Source: Mycolicibacterium insubricum
Lineage (GTDB): Bacteria; Actinomycetota; Actinomycetes; Mycobacteriales; Mycobacteriaceae
Length of the DNA: 64,000 nucleotides
Assembly (NCBI RefSeq): GCF_010731615.1
Contig: NZ_AP022618.1
Coordinates: 2,294,001 to 2,358,000 of the forward strand
Reading direction: 5' to 3'
Shown here: positions 1 through 9,070 of the stretch, piece by piece
How the letters are laid out: each line of letters opens with the position of its first letter
How positions within the stretch are numbered: position 1 is the stretch's first letter
The notes under the pieces: generated by a model
What the model was told of the DNA's origin: nothing
The model's input: only the letters and a program-made list of their open reading frames with translations
The model's database searches: none
Translations under genes and position numbers: made by a program

Positions 1-183
1 GTCGAACCGCGCGACGTCGCCGTCGACGTCACCATCCCGTACCGGCGCGGCGACCTGGTGGCCCGGGTGCACGAGACCGGCCGGATCGAATGTTCCGAGC
101 ACACCGACACCGGAACCCGGATCCGCGCCCACGTACCCGCCGCGCTGGCGGCCGGACTGGCGGAGTTCGCCTCGACCGGCTGA
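1..183 (+). CDS. hflX: GTPase HflX, C-terminal fragment
   Basis: Frame 1 is open from the first base to a TGA at 181-183 and gives the last 60 residues of a protein whose start lies outside the window. The fragment (VEPRDVAVDVTIPYRRGDLV at its N-terminus, ending in LAEFASTG) fits the small C-terminal domain of HflX, a ribosome-associated GTPase that splits or rescues stalled ribosomes. The GTPase motifs are outside the window, so the call rests on this tail and on synteny: hflX (Rv2725c) lies next to fadE20 and close to lexA in M. tuberculosis, and both follow here. The roughly 16 kb between hflX and fadE20 is extra relative to that arrangement. Confidence 0.7.
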   Translation, partial: VEPRDVAVDVTIPYRRGDLVARVHETGRIECSEHTDTGTRIRAHVPAALAAGLAEFASTG

Positions 184-242
184 ATCACAGTCTCGTAACA
201 CGATGTTCAGACGCGTGTAACCATCGTGATACGTTGATAGGT

Positions 243-665
243 ATGTCGAGCCGTACGGGTCACCGTGGCGCGCTCCAGTGGTTGATTGTGCTGATCGTCC
301 TGGCCACCATCGGGATTCCGGCGCTGCCGGGACGAGGTGTTTCCGGTGCACGGTATGACGCGATCGGGCAATCCCAGGAGTCCGCGCCCGTGGCGGTCGA
401 CGGCCTCAACACCGCTCCGGCGGCCGCCGAGCGCGATGGCGGGCGCGCTCCACAGGAGGTGCCCCGCTCGGCGCTGGAGGAGGAGCACCTGATCCGCGCC
501 GGCGGTCCGACGCGACTGGCGTTGGTCGTGCTGGCAGTGCTGCTCGGGGCCGGTGCCGCACTCTGGAGCGCCCGCGGCACCAGGGGCCCGCCACGGCCGC
601 GGGATCCGCGCAGCAAGCGTTCCGGTCGCGACATTCTGCAGGATCACTGCGTTCATTTGTGCTGA
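243..665 (+). CDS. Small predicted membrane protein, unknown function
   Basis: A 140-residue protein whose family I do not recognise. After MSSRTGHRGALQW there is a hydrophobic stretch (about residues 13-30) that could be a signal anchor. A polar Ala/Glu-rich linker follows, then a second hydrophobic segment (about 96-114, TRLALVVLAVLLGAGAALW) and a basic Arg/Pro-rich tail. Two membrane passes with both ends cytoplasmic are plausible. The ATG at 243 is chosen because an upstream extension to position 90 would run through the hflX stop region and reads as Arg-rich junk. It is co-directional with hflX, 59 bp behind it. Confidence 0.55.
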   Translation: MSSRTGHRGALQWLIVLIVLATIGIPALPGRGVSGARYDAIGQSQESAPVAVDGLNTAPAAAERDGGRAPQEVPRSALEEEHLIRAGGPTRLALVVLAVLLGAGAALWSARGTRGPPRPRDPRSKRSGRDILQDHCVHLC

Positions 666-762
666 GCCGACACCTCGGGTCGGGCGGGGTTCCGCCATGC
701 CCAGATGTGTCCACGTAAGCATTCGGTCGCCGCGAGCGGCCGCCACCCACGCAGGGATCAAC

Positions 763-1119
763 ATGTCTGAAAAGTCTGTCACCTCTAGTAACGCTGTCAC
801 CTCTGATAACACCGGTACCGTCAGCCCCGTCGCTCCGGCCGATCGGGAACGCCAGCGGATCGGTGCCGCCGCGGTGTCGGGCGGTATCGCCGCCGCGGTC
901 GTCGCGGTAGGTGTCGCCATGACCAGTTCTGAACCGTCCACCCTGGTTGCGACCGACCGCAGTGAACTGGAACTGACCGTCATCGATACGGATCCGGAGG
1001 CCTCGGGGCCCAAGGAATCCACCCTCGGCGAAGGGACGGCGAGCACCCAGCTCAACCCGCGGAGCAACCGCAAGCGCTACAACAACAACAAGCCGCCGCT
1101 GCGTTCCGGCGTCGGGTAG
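763..1119 (+). CDS. Hypothetical protein with one hydrophobic segment
   Basis: This predicts a 118-residue protein with a Ser/Thr/Asn-rich N-terminus, one Ala/Val-rich hydrophobic segment (about residues 35-53) and a polar acidic-to-basic tail ending in an Asn/Lys/Pro-rich stretch. The start ATG at 763 has only weak purine-rich sequence ahead (GGGATCAAC). I do not recognise a family. Codon use looks normal for the region (GC-rich third positions), which favours a real gene over an antisense shadow. It follows the preceding small membrane gene in the same direction and converges on the SDR gene. Confidence 0.45.
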   Translation: MSEKSVTSSNAVTSDNTGTVSPVAPADRERQRIGAAAVSGGIAAAVVAVGVAMTSSEPSTLVATDRSELELTVIDTDPEASGPKESTLGEGTASTQLNPRSNRKRYNNNKPPLRSGVG

Positions 1120-1197
1120 TCCGGCGTCGGTTCCGCCGCACGCCGCCACCGTCGCGGGCGCCACCGCGGTGGTGCCCGGACGGGTACCGGTCAGCGG

Positions 1198-2058
1198 TCA
1201 GCGGGCGGCGGTTCGTCGGTCGTCTCCAGGTGTCCCCGAGACGGGACCGGCCACTGCACGGCTGATTGCACCAAGACCGGACAGGCCGAGACCACCGTCG
1301 ACGACAACGCGGGCACCGGTGACGTAGGACGCCAACGGTGAACTCAACACCACCGCCATGGCGGCGACTTCGGCCGCCTCGCCGAGCCGGCCGAGAGGTA
1401 CCGCGTCGGTCCACACCTCTTCGCCGGTGGGCTGCGCCAGCCGGCGCATCCCTTCAGTACCTCGGATGGGCCCGGGCACGATCGAGTTGGCCCTGATCCC
1501 GAAGCGCCCCCATTCGAACGCCAAGTTCGCCATGAGATTGTCGATCCCGGCCTTCGCCGCGCCGACGTGAGACTGATTGGCGAACGGCAGGTACGCCTGT
1601 CCGGCAGAGAGAAAAAGGATGCTTCCCCGACTGTTTCGCAGATGTTCGAACGCGGCACGCGCGGTGTTGAAGCTGCCGAGTAGGTCAATATCGATGACCG
1701 TGCGAAAGCCATTGGGGCTGATCGTTTCCGCGGGTGCAAAGAAGTTGCCTGCGGCGCCCGCGATCACCGAGTCCAACCTGCCGAATCGCTCGACGGCGGT
1801 GGTAATCGCGACGGTCAGCGCCTCGGCGTCTCGGACGTCGGCGACCGCGGTGAGGACGCGTCCGCCGTGTGCCGAGAGTTCGTCTGCGGCGGCGTCCAGC
1901 CGCGATCGAGTGCGGCCGCAGATCATCAGGTCGGCGCCGACGGAGGCCAAACCGTGGGCGATGGCCAAGTTGATCCCGCTACCGCCGCCGGTGACGAAGG
2001 CCGCCGTGCCGGAGAGCAATTCGGGGGAGAGCAGGTCATCGATTCTGCCGGTCGTCAT
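1198..2058 (-). CDS. SDR-family protein resembling peroxisomal-type 2,4-dienoyl-CoA reductase
   Basis: A 286-residue short-chain dehydrogenase/reductase with the Rossmann motif TGGGSGINLAIA near residue 23. The region LSAGQAYLPFANQSHVGAAK and the later PGPIRGTEGMRRL closely follow the pattern of DECR-type 2,4-dienoyl-CoA reductases, where the canonical SDR YxxxK tyrosine is replaced; here the sequence is HVGAAK, so Lys is kept and Tyr is absent. DECR enzymes reduce dienoyl-CoA intermediates with NADPH during unsaturated acyl-CoA beta-oxidation. It is the last gene of the minus-strand operon and its start overlaps the ligase stop (TGATG), so co-translation is likely. The exact substrate cannot be read from sequence. 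Confidence 0.78.
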   Translation of the reverse strand: MTTGRIDDLLSPELLSGTAAFVTGGGSGINLAIAHGLASVGADLMICGRTRSRLDAAADELSAHGGRVLTAVADVRDAEALTVAITTAVERFGRLDSVIAGAAGNFFAPAETISPNGFRTVIDIDLLGSFNTARAAFEHLRNSRGSILFLSAGQAYLPFANQSHVGAAKAGIDNLMANLAFEWGRFGIRANSIVPGPIRGTEGMRRLAQPTGEEVWTDAVPLGRLGEAAEVAAMAVVLSSPLASYVTGARVVVDGGLGLSGLGAISRAVAGPVSGTPGDDRRTAAR

Positions 2059-3590
2059 CAGGCATCCTCCAGGTAGCGACTGCGCAGCGGGCCCTTGACG
2101 AGCTTTCCCGTCGGAGTGCGCGGCAGGACGTCGGTGAAGTCCACCGACCGCGGCGCCTTGAAATGGGCGATGCGACTGCGGGTGTGGTCTATGAGCTCCT
2201 GCGCCAGCTGTTGGGAGCCCTCGATGCCGGCGGTGAGTTGGACGACGGCCTTGACCTGTTCACCCATTTCCGGGTCGGGCACGCCGATCACAGCGACGTC
2301 GTGGACCGCCGGGTGCAGAGCGAGTGCGTTCTCGACCTCCTGCGGATAGATATTGACGCCGCCGGAGATGATCATGAACGACTTCCGTTCGTCCAGATAG
2401 AGGTAACCGTCTTCGTCGAGGTGGCCGAGATCGCCGACGGTCGTCCAGGACGGATGCGCCCGGTGTTGGGCTTCAGCGGTCTTATCGGGGTCATTGTGAT
2501 ACCGGAACGGCAGGCTGTCGCGTTCGAAGTACACCGTGCCGATGTCGCCGGGGGGTAACTCCCTGCCATCGTCATCGCAGACGTGCGGTACCCCGAGAAC
2601 CGCGCGCCCAACCGAGCCGGGATGAGTCAACCAGTCGGCGCTGTCGATGAAGGTCATCCCGTTCACTTCGGTGGCGGCGTAGTACTCGTAGAGAATTGGC
2701 CCCAGCCAGTCGATCATTGCGCGCTTGACATCGATCGGACAGGGCGCGGCGGCGTGGACGATCATCCGCAGGCTGGAAAGGTCGTGTGCCCCACGGATCC
2801 CGGCGTCCAGCTTGAGCAGCCGGACCAGCATGGTCGGCACCATCTGGGTTACCGTGACCCGGTATTGGGCGATGTCCTCCAACGCCTTGGTCGCGTCGAA
2901 CCGGGGTGCTAGGACCACGGTCCCGCCGAGCGCGTGCACCATCGAGCACCATCGCAGTGGCGCAGCGTGATAGATGGGGGCCGGTGAATAGTAGATGTCG
3001 CCGGCACCGATTCCATACAGCCGTTCGACGATCGCGACGGTCGGGTCTCCGGGCTCGTCCACCTCGCGATCGGGCAGCGGCGGCTGAATTCCTTTGGGAA
3101 ATCCCGTTGTTCCCGATGAGTACAACATGACTGCGCCACTGGGCTGCGCGTGCAGGCGCGGGCCCGCTGAGGCCAGCGCGGCTTCGAACGAGTCGAAACC
3201 GGGAACCGGCCCCCCGAACGCAAAACGGATATCGGGGGCGGTCTGCCGGGCAACCTCGGATGCCAGCGTATCCAGCTCCGCGGAGGCAATCAGCACGCGG
3301 GCACCGGAGTCCTTGACTATGTAGGCGCACTCCCCAGCGGTCAGATGATGGTTGATCGCGGTGATGTACAGCCCGGATCGCTGTGCGGCCCACAGCGCCA
3401 CAAGAGCTTCGGGACTGTTGCCCGACACTAGCGCGATGACGTCACCGCGGCGCAGCCCGGCGTCGTGGAGCACTCGCGCCAGCGCGGCGGAGTCGTCGTC
3501 GAGTTGCCGGTAGGTCAGCGTCTGCCCGCTGTCGGCGTCGATCACCGCAGGACGGTGTGGAGAGGCTGCGGCATGGGTTCCCGGGTACAT
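2058..3590 (-). CDS. AMP-dependent acyl-CoA synthetase (FadD-like)
   Basis: A 510-residue adenylate-forming ligase. It has the P-loop YSSGTTGFPKG, the A5-type motif YYAATEVNG, the A7-A8 region TVGDLGHLDEDGYLYLDERK followed by SGGVNIYPQEVE, and the C-terminal lysine motif PRTPTGKLVKG. These are the full set expected for activation of a carboxylic acid with ATP to an acyl-AMP and then an acyl-CoA. In this operon the acid is most simply the product of the aldehyde dehydrogenase encoded just upstream (16 bp gap). Chain length and substrate class are not determinable here. Confidence 0.88.
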   Translation of the reverse strand: MYPGTHAAASPHRPAVIDADSGQTLTYRQLDDDSAALARVLHDAGLRRGDVIALVSGNSPEALVALWAAQRSGLYITAINHHLTAGECAYIVKDSGARVLIASAELDTLASEVARQTAPDIRFAFGGPVPGFDSFEAALASAGPRLHAQPSGAVMLYSSGTTGFPKGIQPPLPDREVDEPGDPTVAIVERLYGIGAGDIYYSPAPIYHAAPLRWCSMVHALGGTVVLAPRFDATKALEDIAQYRVTVTQMVPTMLVRLLKLDAGIRGAHDLSSLRMIVHAAAPCPIDVKRAMIDWLGPILYEYYAATEVNGMTFIDSADWLTHPGSVGRAVLGVPHVCDDDGRELPPGDIGTVYFERDSLPFRYHNDPDKTAEAQHRAHPSWTTVGDLGHLDEDGYLYLDERKSFMIISGGVNIYPQEVENALALHPAVHDVAVIGVPDPEMGEQVKAVVQLTAGIEGSQQLAQELIDHTRSRIAHFKAPRSVDFTDVLPRTPTGKLVKGPLRSRYLEDA

Positions 3591-3606
3591 GGTTCCTTCC
3601 GCCGGG

Positions 3607-5118
3607 TCAGGGGGCGGCCGAGATGACCACGGGGTACGCCCGTTTGCTCCGGTCGTTGGTCAGGTCCAGATGGATGAACTTCGGCTCGGTGTACTCATCG
3701 AGCGCGTCGGGGCCGAGCTCGCGTCCCAACCCGCTCTGCTTGACCCCGCCGAATGGATACATCGCATTGATCATGTGCCAGTCGTTGATCCACACGGTGC
3801 CGGATTCAAGGCGCCGCGCCAACGCGAGGGCTCGCGCGGCATCGGCGCTCCAGATCCCGGCCGACAGACCGTATTCGCTGTCGTTGGCGATTGCCACGGC
3901 TTCGTCGTCGTCGCGGTAGGTCAGCACCACCAGGACCGGGCCGAAGATCTCCTCGCGAGCGACCCGCATGTGGTTGGTCGCGCCCGTCAGGATCGTCGGG
4001 CCGACCCAGTGGCCCTCGGCCAGGGCGGGATCCGACGGAATTGCGCCCTGGAAAGCGATCGTGCACCCCTCCTCCTGCCCGAGAGCGATGTACTTCTCGA
4101 CCCGAGCCCGCCCTTCGGCCGAGATCAGCGGTCCCAGGTCGGTGGTCGGGTCCATCGGGTCACCGACGGTCAGCGTTCGTGCACGCGCCACGAGACGACG
4201 GACGAATTCGTCGCGCAGCGATTCGGGAACCAGCAGCCGGGTTCCGGATTCGCATGCCTGACCACTCATCAGCAGGAATCCGAAGAGAGTGCCGTCGACG
4301 GCCAGATCCAGATCGGCGTCGTCCAGAACGATGTTGGCGCCCTTTCCGCCGAGCTCGAGTGTCACTCGCTTGACGGTGTCGGCGGCCGCGGTCATGACGG
4401 CCCTGCCCACCTCGGTCGACCCGGTGAACGCAATCTTGCGGACATCGCGGTGCTCGGCCAGGCGGGCTCCGACCACCGGTCCCGGCCCGGTGACGACGTT
4501 GAGCACGCCGGCGGGCAACCCGACCTCGTCGGCGGCGCGGGCCAGCTCCAACAGCGTCAACGGAGTCTGGTCATCGGGCTTGAGCACGACGGTGTTTCCC
4601 GCCGCGAGTGCGGGACCGAGCTTCCACACCGCAAGCAGTAGTGGGAAGTTCCACGGAATGATGCCGGCGCACACCCCGATCGGGTCCTTGACGATCAGTC
4701 CGGCCGCCAGAGTCGGCGCCTCGGCCAGTGGGCCGCTGGACTGGAATGCATAGTCGCGGGCCAGTTGTGCGAAGTATCTCAGGTGGGAGATCGAGTACCC
4801 GATGAGGAATGCCTGCGCGCCACGTATTGTTGCGCCGTTCTCGTGCACCTGCAGTTTGCCGAGTTCCCCAGCGCGGGAGGCGAGGTTGTCGGCGATGGCG
4901 TCGAGGAAGTCGGCCCGCCGCTGCGGGGACATGCCGCGCCAGACGCCGATATCGTGCGCGGCCCTGGCGGCTGCGACGGCGGTGTCCACCGTGGAGAGGT
5001 CTCCATGGGCGACAGTGGCCACCAGCTCGCCGGTGGCAGGGGAGTAGACCCCGATGGATTCTCCGGTGTCGTGCCAGGAGCCGTTGATGTACATCTGGTA
5101 ATGCGGGGCAGCAGTCAT
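3607..5118 (-). CDS. NAD(P)-dependent aldehyde dehydrogenase
   Basis: A 503-residue protein of the usual ALDH superfamily length. The coenzyme-binding region contains IIPWNFPLL and GSTEVGRAV, the general base Glu lies in VTLELGGKGANIV, and the catalytic Cys in SGQACESGTR. The C-terminal EEIFGPVL and PFGGVKQSGLGRE motifs are present. It should oxidise an aldehyde to the acid. It sits 32 bp downstream of the alcohol dehydrogenase and 16 bp upstream of the acyl-CoA synthetase, which orders the pathway as alcohol, aldehyde, acid, acyl-CoA. Confidence 0.9.
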   Translation of the reverse strand: MTAAPHYQMYINGSWHDTGESIGVYSPATGELVATVAHGDLSTVDTAVAAARAAHDIGVWRGMSPQRRADFLDAIADNLASRAGELGKLQVHENGATIRGAQAFLIGYSISHLRYFAQLARDYAFQSSGPLAEAPTLAAGLIVKDPIGVCAGIIPWNFPLLLAVWKLGPALAAGNTVVLKPDDQTPLTLLELARAADEVGLPAGVLNVVTGPGPVVGARLAEHRDVRKIAFTGSTEVGRAVMTAAADTVKRVTLELGGKGANIVLDDADLDLAVDGTLFGFLLMSGQACESGTRLLVPESLRDEFVRRLVARARTLTVGDPMDPTTDLGPLISAEGRARVEKYIALGQEEGCTIAFQGAIPSDPALAEGHWVGPTILTGATNHMRVAREEIFGPVLVVLTYRDDDEAVAIANDSEYGLSAGIWSADAARALALARRLESGTVWINDWHMINAMYPFGGVKQSGLGRELGPDALDEYTEPKFIHLDLTNDRSKRAYPVVISAAP

Positions 5119-5150
5119 GGAATTGTCGCTTTCGCCTGGGGTTGCGTTCG

Positions 5151-6260
5151 TCAGAATCGGATGAGGCCGCGCAGATTCCGGCCGCTGTGCATGGCTTCGT
5201 AACCCTGGTTGATGTCTTCCAGGTGATACTCGCGGGTGATGAGCTCATCGAGTTTGAGCCGACCGGCCTGGTAGAGCTCCAGCATCCGGTACACGTCGTT
5301 GCGTGGATTCGCCGAGCCGAAAAGACAACCGCGAATCTGTTTTTCGTACAGGGTGAGGTCGAACAGGGACATATCGACCACCGTGTCGGTGGGGTGCGGG
5401 ATCGCGGTCTGCACCACCCGGCCGCGTTTGCCGACCAGGCTCAGCGCCTGCCCGACGTAGCTGCCCTCGCCGCTGTCGGTGGTCACCACACAGACGTTGG
5501 CCATTGCACCGCGGGTCAGATCGGTGACCAGGGCGTGCGCCTCGGTGATGTCGGCGGCGACATGGGTCGCGCCGAAGTTGCGGGCCTGCTCGCGTTTGAA
5601 TGCCACCGGGTCCAGCGCCACGACATGCCGCGCCCCGGCGATGTGCGCGCCTTGCACGGCATTGATGCCCAGGCCGCCGACACCCATCACCACCACGGTG
5701 TCGCCGTCGGTGGTCTCGCCGGTGCGCACCGCGGCACCGTAACCAGTGGTGACGCCGCACCCGACCAGCGCGGCCTTGTCCAGCGGAATGTCGGGGTCGA
5801 TCTTGACCACCGACGAAATCGGCACCACGGTGTACTCGGAAAACGTGCCCAGCACGCACATCTGACCGAAGTCCTGGCCCCGGCCGTGGAATCGGAAGGT
5901 GCCGTCCAACTGCGGTCCGGCCATGATCGCCGCACCGAACTCACACAGGTTGCTCATGCCTGCCGCACATGGTCGGCAGCGCCCGCACGCCGGGATGAAG
6001 CTGAGCACCACGTGATCGCCGGCCGCGACCTCGGTGACGCCGGGACCGACGTCGACGACGACGCCGGCACCCTCATGTCCGCCGACCACCGGCAGGTGAT
6101 TCATTGGCATGTCACCGGTGACCAGATGGTCATCGGAATGGCACAGCCCGCTGGCGGTGAGCTGCACCAGGACTTCGCGTTCCTTCGGGGCGTCGAGGTC
6201 GAGTTCCACGACCTCCCACTTCTGGTGCAGTCCGAACAGGACGGCGGCTCTGGTCTTCAT
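5151..6260 (-). CDS. NDMA-dependent-type zinc alcohol dehydrogenase
   Basis: A 369-residue medium-chain zinc alcohol dehydrogenase. The start MKTRAAVLF at 6260 matches the usual beginning of the family; an upstream extension adds a Pro-rich stretch that is probably not translated. Catalytic zinc ligands are visible in GLCHSDDH and GGHEGAG, the structural zinc in CGRCRPCAAGMSNLC, and the cofactor motif is GVGGLGINAV. The sequence resembles the Rxyl_3153/NDMA-dependent group, whose members keep a tightly bound nicotinamide cofactor and are associated with the redox cofactor mycofactocin; that link is family knowledge, as no mycofactocin genes lie in this window. It follows the P450 gene by 22 bp, so it probably oxidises the alcohol the P450 makes. 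Confidence 0.87.
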   Translation of the reverse strand: MKTRAAVLFGLHQKWEVVELDLDAPKEREVLVQLTASGLCHSDDHLVTGDMPMNHLPVVGGHEGAGVVVDVGPGVTEVAAGDHVVLSFIPACGRCRPCAAGMSNLCEFGAAIMAGPQLDGTFRFHGRGQDFGQMCVLGTFSEYTVVPISSVVKIDPDIPLDKAALVGCGVTTGYGAAVRTGETTDGDTVVVMGVGGLGINAVQGAHIAGARHVVALDPVAFKREQARNFGATHVAADITEAHALVTDLTRGAMANVCVVTTDSGEGSYVGQALSLVGKRGRVVQTAIPHPTDTVVDMSLFDLTLYEKQIRGCLFGSANPRNDVYRMLELYQAGRLKLDELITREYHLEDINQGYEAMHSGRNLRGLIRF

Positions 6261-6282
6261 GCTGGTGGGGGTTCCTTCCGGC

Positions 6283-7551
6283 TCAGCGGGTTTCGGGGGA
6301 CCAGGTGGCGGGCAGGCTGTTGATGCCATTGATGAAGTTGGCCACTTGGAAGTGCGGTTCGGGAGCGGAGATGTCCGGGATCCGGGTGTATACCTCAGTC
6401 AGCAGCGACCGCAGCATGGTGCGGGCCAGTGCGGCACCCAGACAGAAGTGCGGGCCGCCGCCGCCGAACGCGATGTGCGGGTTGGGGTTCCGGAAGATAT
6501 CGAACTTGAACGGGTCCTCGAACACATCCTCGTCGCGATTACCGGAGGCATACCAGAGCACCACCTTGTCGCCGGCCTTGATCTCCGAGCCGCGCAGCGT
6601 GATGTCCTCGACAGCGGTGCGCCGCATGTGCACCAGCGGTGACGCCCACCGCAGCACCTCCTCGACGGCCAGGTCGACCCGGCCGGGCACGTCGGCGACC
6701 AGCAGGTCCCGCTGCTCGGGGAACTGCGAGAACGCATAGATGGCATGCGCCGAGGCGTGCCGGGTGGTGTCGTTGGCCGCCACCGCCAGCAGCGTGAAGA
6801 ACGCCTTGAGTTCGTCGTCGGTCATCTTCTTGCCGTCGAACTCGGCCTGCACCATCCAGCTCACCAGGTCGTCACCCGGGTTGGCGCGGCGCTCGGGGAT
6901 CAGCATCGATGCGGTCTCATGCAGGTCGGCCACCGCCCCGGCGAACAGTTCCAGGGCACTGCGGTCGCCGCAGACCTCCGGGTCGGTCCAGCCGAGCAGC
7001 CGCTGGGCGGCCGAGATCGTCTTCTCGTGCACCTCTCCGGGCGGCAACCCGAAGAAGCTGGCGAAGATCCGGCCGGGCAGCTTGACCGACACCAACTCAA
7101 CGAAGTCGCCTTCGCCCAGATGCGCGATTTCCGAGATCAGGTCGCGGGCGTGGCCCTGGATCCAGTCCTGCAGACGGCGCAGGTTTCGCGGCTTGAATGC
7201 GTTCATGGTGATGCCGCGCAGCTGGGTGTGCCGCGGCGCGTCCATGGCGATGAACGACTGCGCGATGTGGATCATCGCCGGTGGGAAGTCCTCCATGGTG
7301 ATGCCCTGCGCGGACGAGAAGATTTCCGGGTGGCGGCTGGCGAACCGGATGTCGTCCATCTTCGTCAGCGACCAGAAACCCTTGGTGTTCTGCTCGGGCG
7401 GCAGCAGATCGGAGTCTGCGGGCCGGCTCCACGGCACCGGGTTCTCCCGGCGCAGCACCGCGAACGCGGCGTCACGCTCCTCATGCGGCCTGGCCCAGAA
7501 ATCCCGGTCGCTCAGGTCGATATCTCGGTAGGTAGAAGTGGCAGTCGTCAT
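6283..7551 (-). CDS. Cytochrome P450 monooxygenase
   Basis: A 422-residue soluble bacterial P450. The I-helix oxygen-activation motif is AANDTTRH, the K-helix ExxR is EEVLRW, and the haem-binding loop is FGGGGPHFCLGAALAR with the Cys thiolate ligand. Overall it resembles the actinobacterial CYP124/125/142 and linalool-hydroxylase groups, so a lipid, sterol or terpenoid substrate is likely, but I cannot assign a CYP family. It is the first gene of a five-gene minus-strand operon. Its leader (7552-7697) contains the GC palindrome GGCCCGCGCGGGCC at 7661-7674. A P450-type ferredoxin gene lies about 2.2 kb away and may supply electrons. Confidence 0.9.
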   Translation of the reverse strand: MTTATSTYRDIDLSDRDFWARPHEERDAAFAVLRRENPVPWSRPADSDLLPPEQNTKGFWSLTKMDDIRFASRHPEIFSSAQGITMEDFPPAMIHIAQSFIAMDAPRHTQLRGITMNAFKPRNLRRLQDWIQGHARDLISEIAHLGEGDFVELVSVKLPGRIFASFFGLPPGEVHEKTISAAQRLLGWTDPEVCGDRSALELFAGAVADLHETASMLIPERRANPGDDLVSWMVQAEFDGKKMTDDELKAFFTLLAVAANDTTRHASAHAIYAFSQFPEQRDLLVADVPGRVDLAVEEVLRWASPLVHMRRTAVEDITLRGSEIKAGDKVVLWYASGNRDEDVFEDPFKFDIFRNPNPHIAFGGGGPHFCLGAALARTMLRSLLTEVYTRIPDISAPEPHFQVANFINGINSLPATWSPETR

Positions 7552-7697
7552 TGGCTTGTCCTTCCGGGCTGTTGCAGTGTGTGGTTCACGTCACTCACTT
7601 GCTTGAAGCCCAGTTTTGGACATCGGACCGCCCGAATCGGGAGCCATCCGGGCCAATCTGGGCCCGCGCGGGCCATCGGCTCCGGCGGGTGGGCCGC

Positions 7698-8999
7698 TCA
7701 GCTCACCGGCACAGTCACCGACGCCGTCAGCCCGCCCTCGGCGCGGGTGGAGAATTGCAACGTCCCGCCGAGTGCGTCGATGATCTGCGCCACGATCCAC
7801 AGGCCCAGCCCTGCAGTTCCGCGGCGGTCCGACAGGCTGACGAACTTGCCGGTCAATGCGCCCATGTTCTCCTCCGCGACGCCGGGGCCGCGGTCGTGAA
7901 CGGAAATCCGCAGCTGGTCCTCGCTGCGTTCGAACACTACGTCGATGGGACGTTCCCGGCCGTGCCGCGCGGCGTTTTCCAGCAGGTTGGTCAACACCCG
8001 GCGAAGGGCCTGAGCGTCCACAGAGATTGCGGCAGTGTCGCCGCGCTGGGTGATCCGCAGTCGCGGTGGCTGCAGCCCCACCGTGTCACCGGCCTCGATC
8101 ACCAGTTCCTCAAGGTTGATGCGACGGATGCGTCCGGAGGAGAACGCGGGCTGCCTGCTCAGATTGACGTCCGCCAACGCGTCGAGCATGTCAGCTAGAT
8201 GCCGGGCGTGCCGGCCGGCCAGGCGTATCGTCGCGGCACGATCCCGTTGCGTCATCGGCGTCTCGTCGGCGAGTGCGGCGGTCAGCGCATCCAACGATGC
8301 AACCGGCGTTCGGAACTCATGCAACAGGACCTGCAGTCCCTCCTGCTGCGCTTGGTAGGAGCGCAGCAGCCGTGCACGCAGGTCGCGTTCTTCCTCGGCT
8401 GCGGCGTGTTCGGCTTCGGCTTCCACCAATGCCTGTATCCGCGAACGGTGTTCACGTTCAACCAGAATCGACAGTCCACCGCTGAGGACGGCGATGAAGA
8501 CCAGATACAGCGCCCACCATGCACCCTGGAGCAGCGCCGGCAGCGCCGGGCGGTCTGTCGTCGCGGCACCGGCGATGACCAGGGTGTATCCGACGCCCAG
8601 CAGAACGGCGAGCGCCAGGCACTCGACGAAGGTCAACCGCGCCGCGGACGCGATCACCACCAGGAACAGCGCGAGGGCTACCGGGCTGGCGGCGCCGCCG
8701 GTCAGCCACACCAGCGTCAAGGTGAGGGCCGCATCGAGCGCAGACACCAGCGACGCATAGGCGGTGCGCCGAACCTCGAACCGGGGGAACATCATCAGCA
8801 CGCACGCATAGGCCAGAGCGGTGGCCAACACCACGCCGAGCGCGACGAGATGGCTCCGCATCCAGTCCGGACCGGTGCCGGCGAGGACGCCAACCGACAC
8901 CACCACCGCGACTCTCACCGCTACCACGACGCGCGCCAGACCGTAACCGTCGCGGGACGGAACGAACAGGGCACTCAGTCGCGCTGAACCGATGTTCAT
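7698..8999 (-). CDS. Membrane sensor histidine kinase
   Basis: A 433-residue kinase if started at the ATG at 8999; an in-frame start at 9026 would add nine residues. Roughly residues 20-185 contain five or six hydrophobic segments with no large extracytoplasmic loop, so the sensor is probably intramembrane. A charged linker (EREHRSRIQALVEAEAEHAA) leads to the H-box LLHEFRTPVASL, then the N-box NLLENAARHG, G1 HDRGPGVAEE and G2 GTAGLGLWIVAQ. It is divergent from the response regulator at 9071 with 71 bp between the starts, and upstream of and co-directional with the P450 operon, so control of that operon is a reasonable guess. Confidence 0.88.
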   Translation of the reverse strand: MNIGSARLSALFVPSRDGYGLARVVVAVRVAVVVSVGVLAGTGPDWMRSHLVALGVVLATALAYACVLMMFPRFEVRRTAYASLVSALDAALTLTLVWLTGGAASPVALALFLVVIASAARLTFVECLALAVLLGVGYTLVIAGAATTDRPALPALLQGAWWALYLVFIAVLSGGLSILVEREHRSRIQALVEAEAEHAAAEEERDLRARLLRSYQAQQEGLQVLLHEFRTPVASLDALTAALADETPMTQRDRAATIRLAGRHARHLADMLDALADVNLSRQPAFSSGRIRRINLEELVIEAGDTVGLQPPRLRITQRGDTAAISVDAQALRRVLTNLLENAARHGRERPIDVVFERSEDQLRISVHDRGPGVAEENMGALTGKFVSLSDRRGTAGLGLWIVAQIIDALGGTLQFSTRAEGGLTASVTVPVS

Positions 9000-9070
9000 C
9001 TGCTCGACTTTAGGCAGCGACGACATCCGGGACTCCGGTATCGGGAACCACCCCGAGCGGCTGCGTTACC

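Noticed and set aside
207..1414. Several long minus-strand frames opposite and beyond the two small hypothetical genes
   Set aside because: They are Arg/Pro/Gly-rich without domain character, overlap each other and lack ribosome binding sites; they look like GC-driven shadows.
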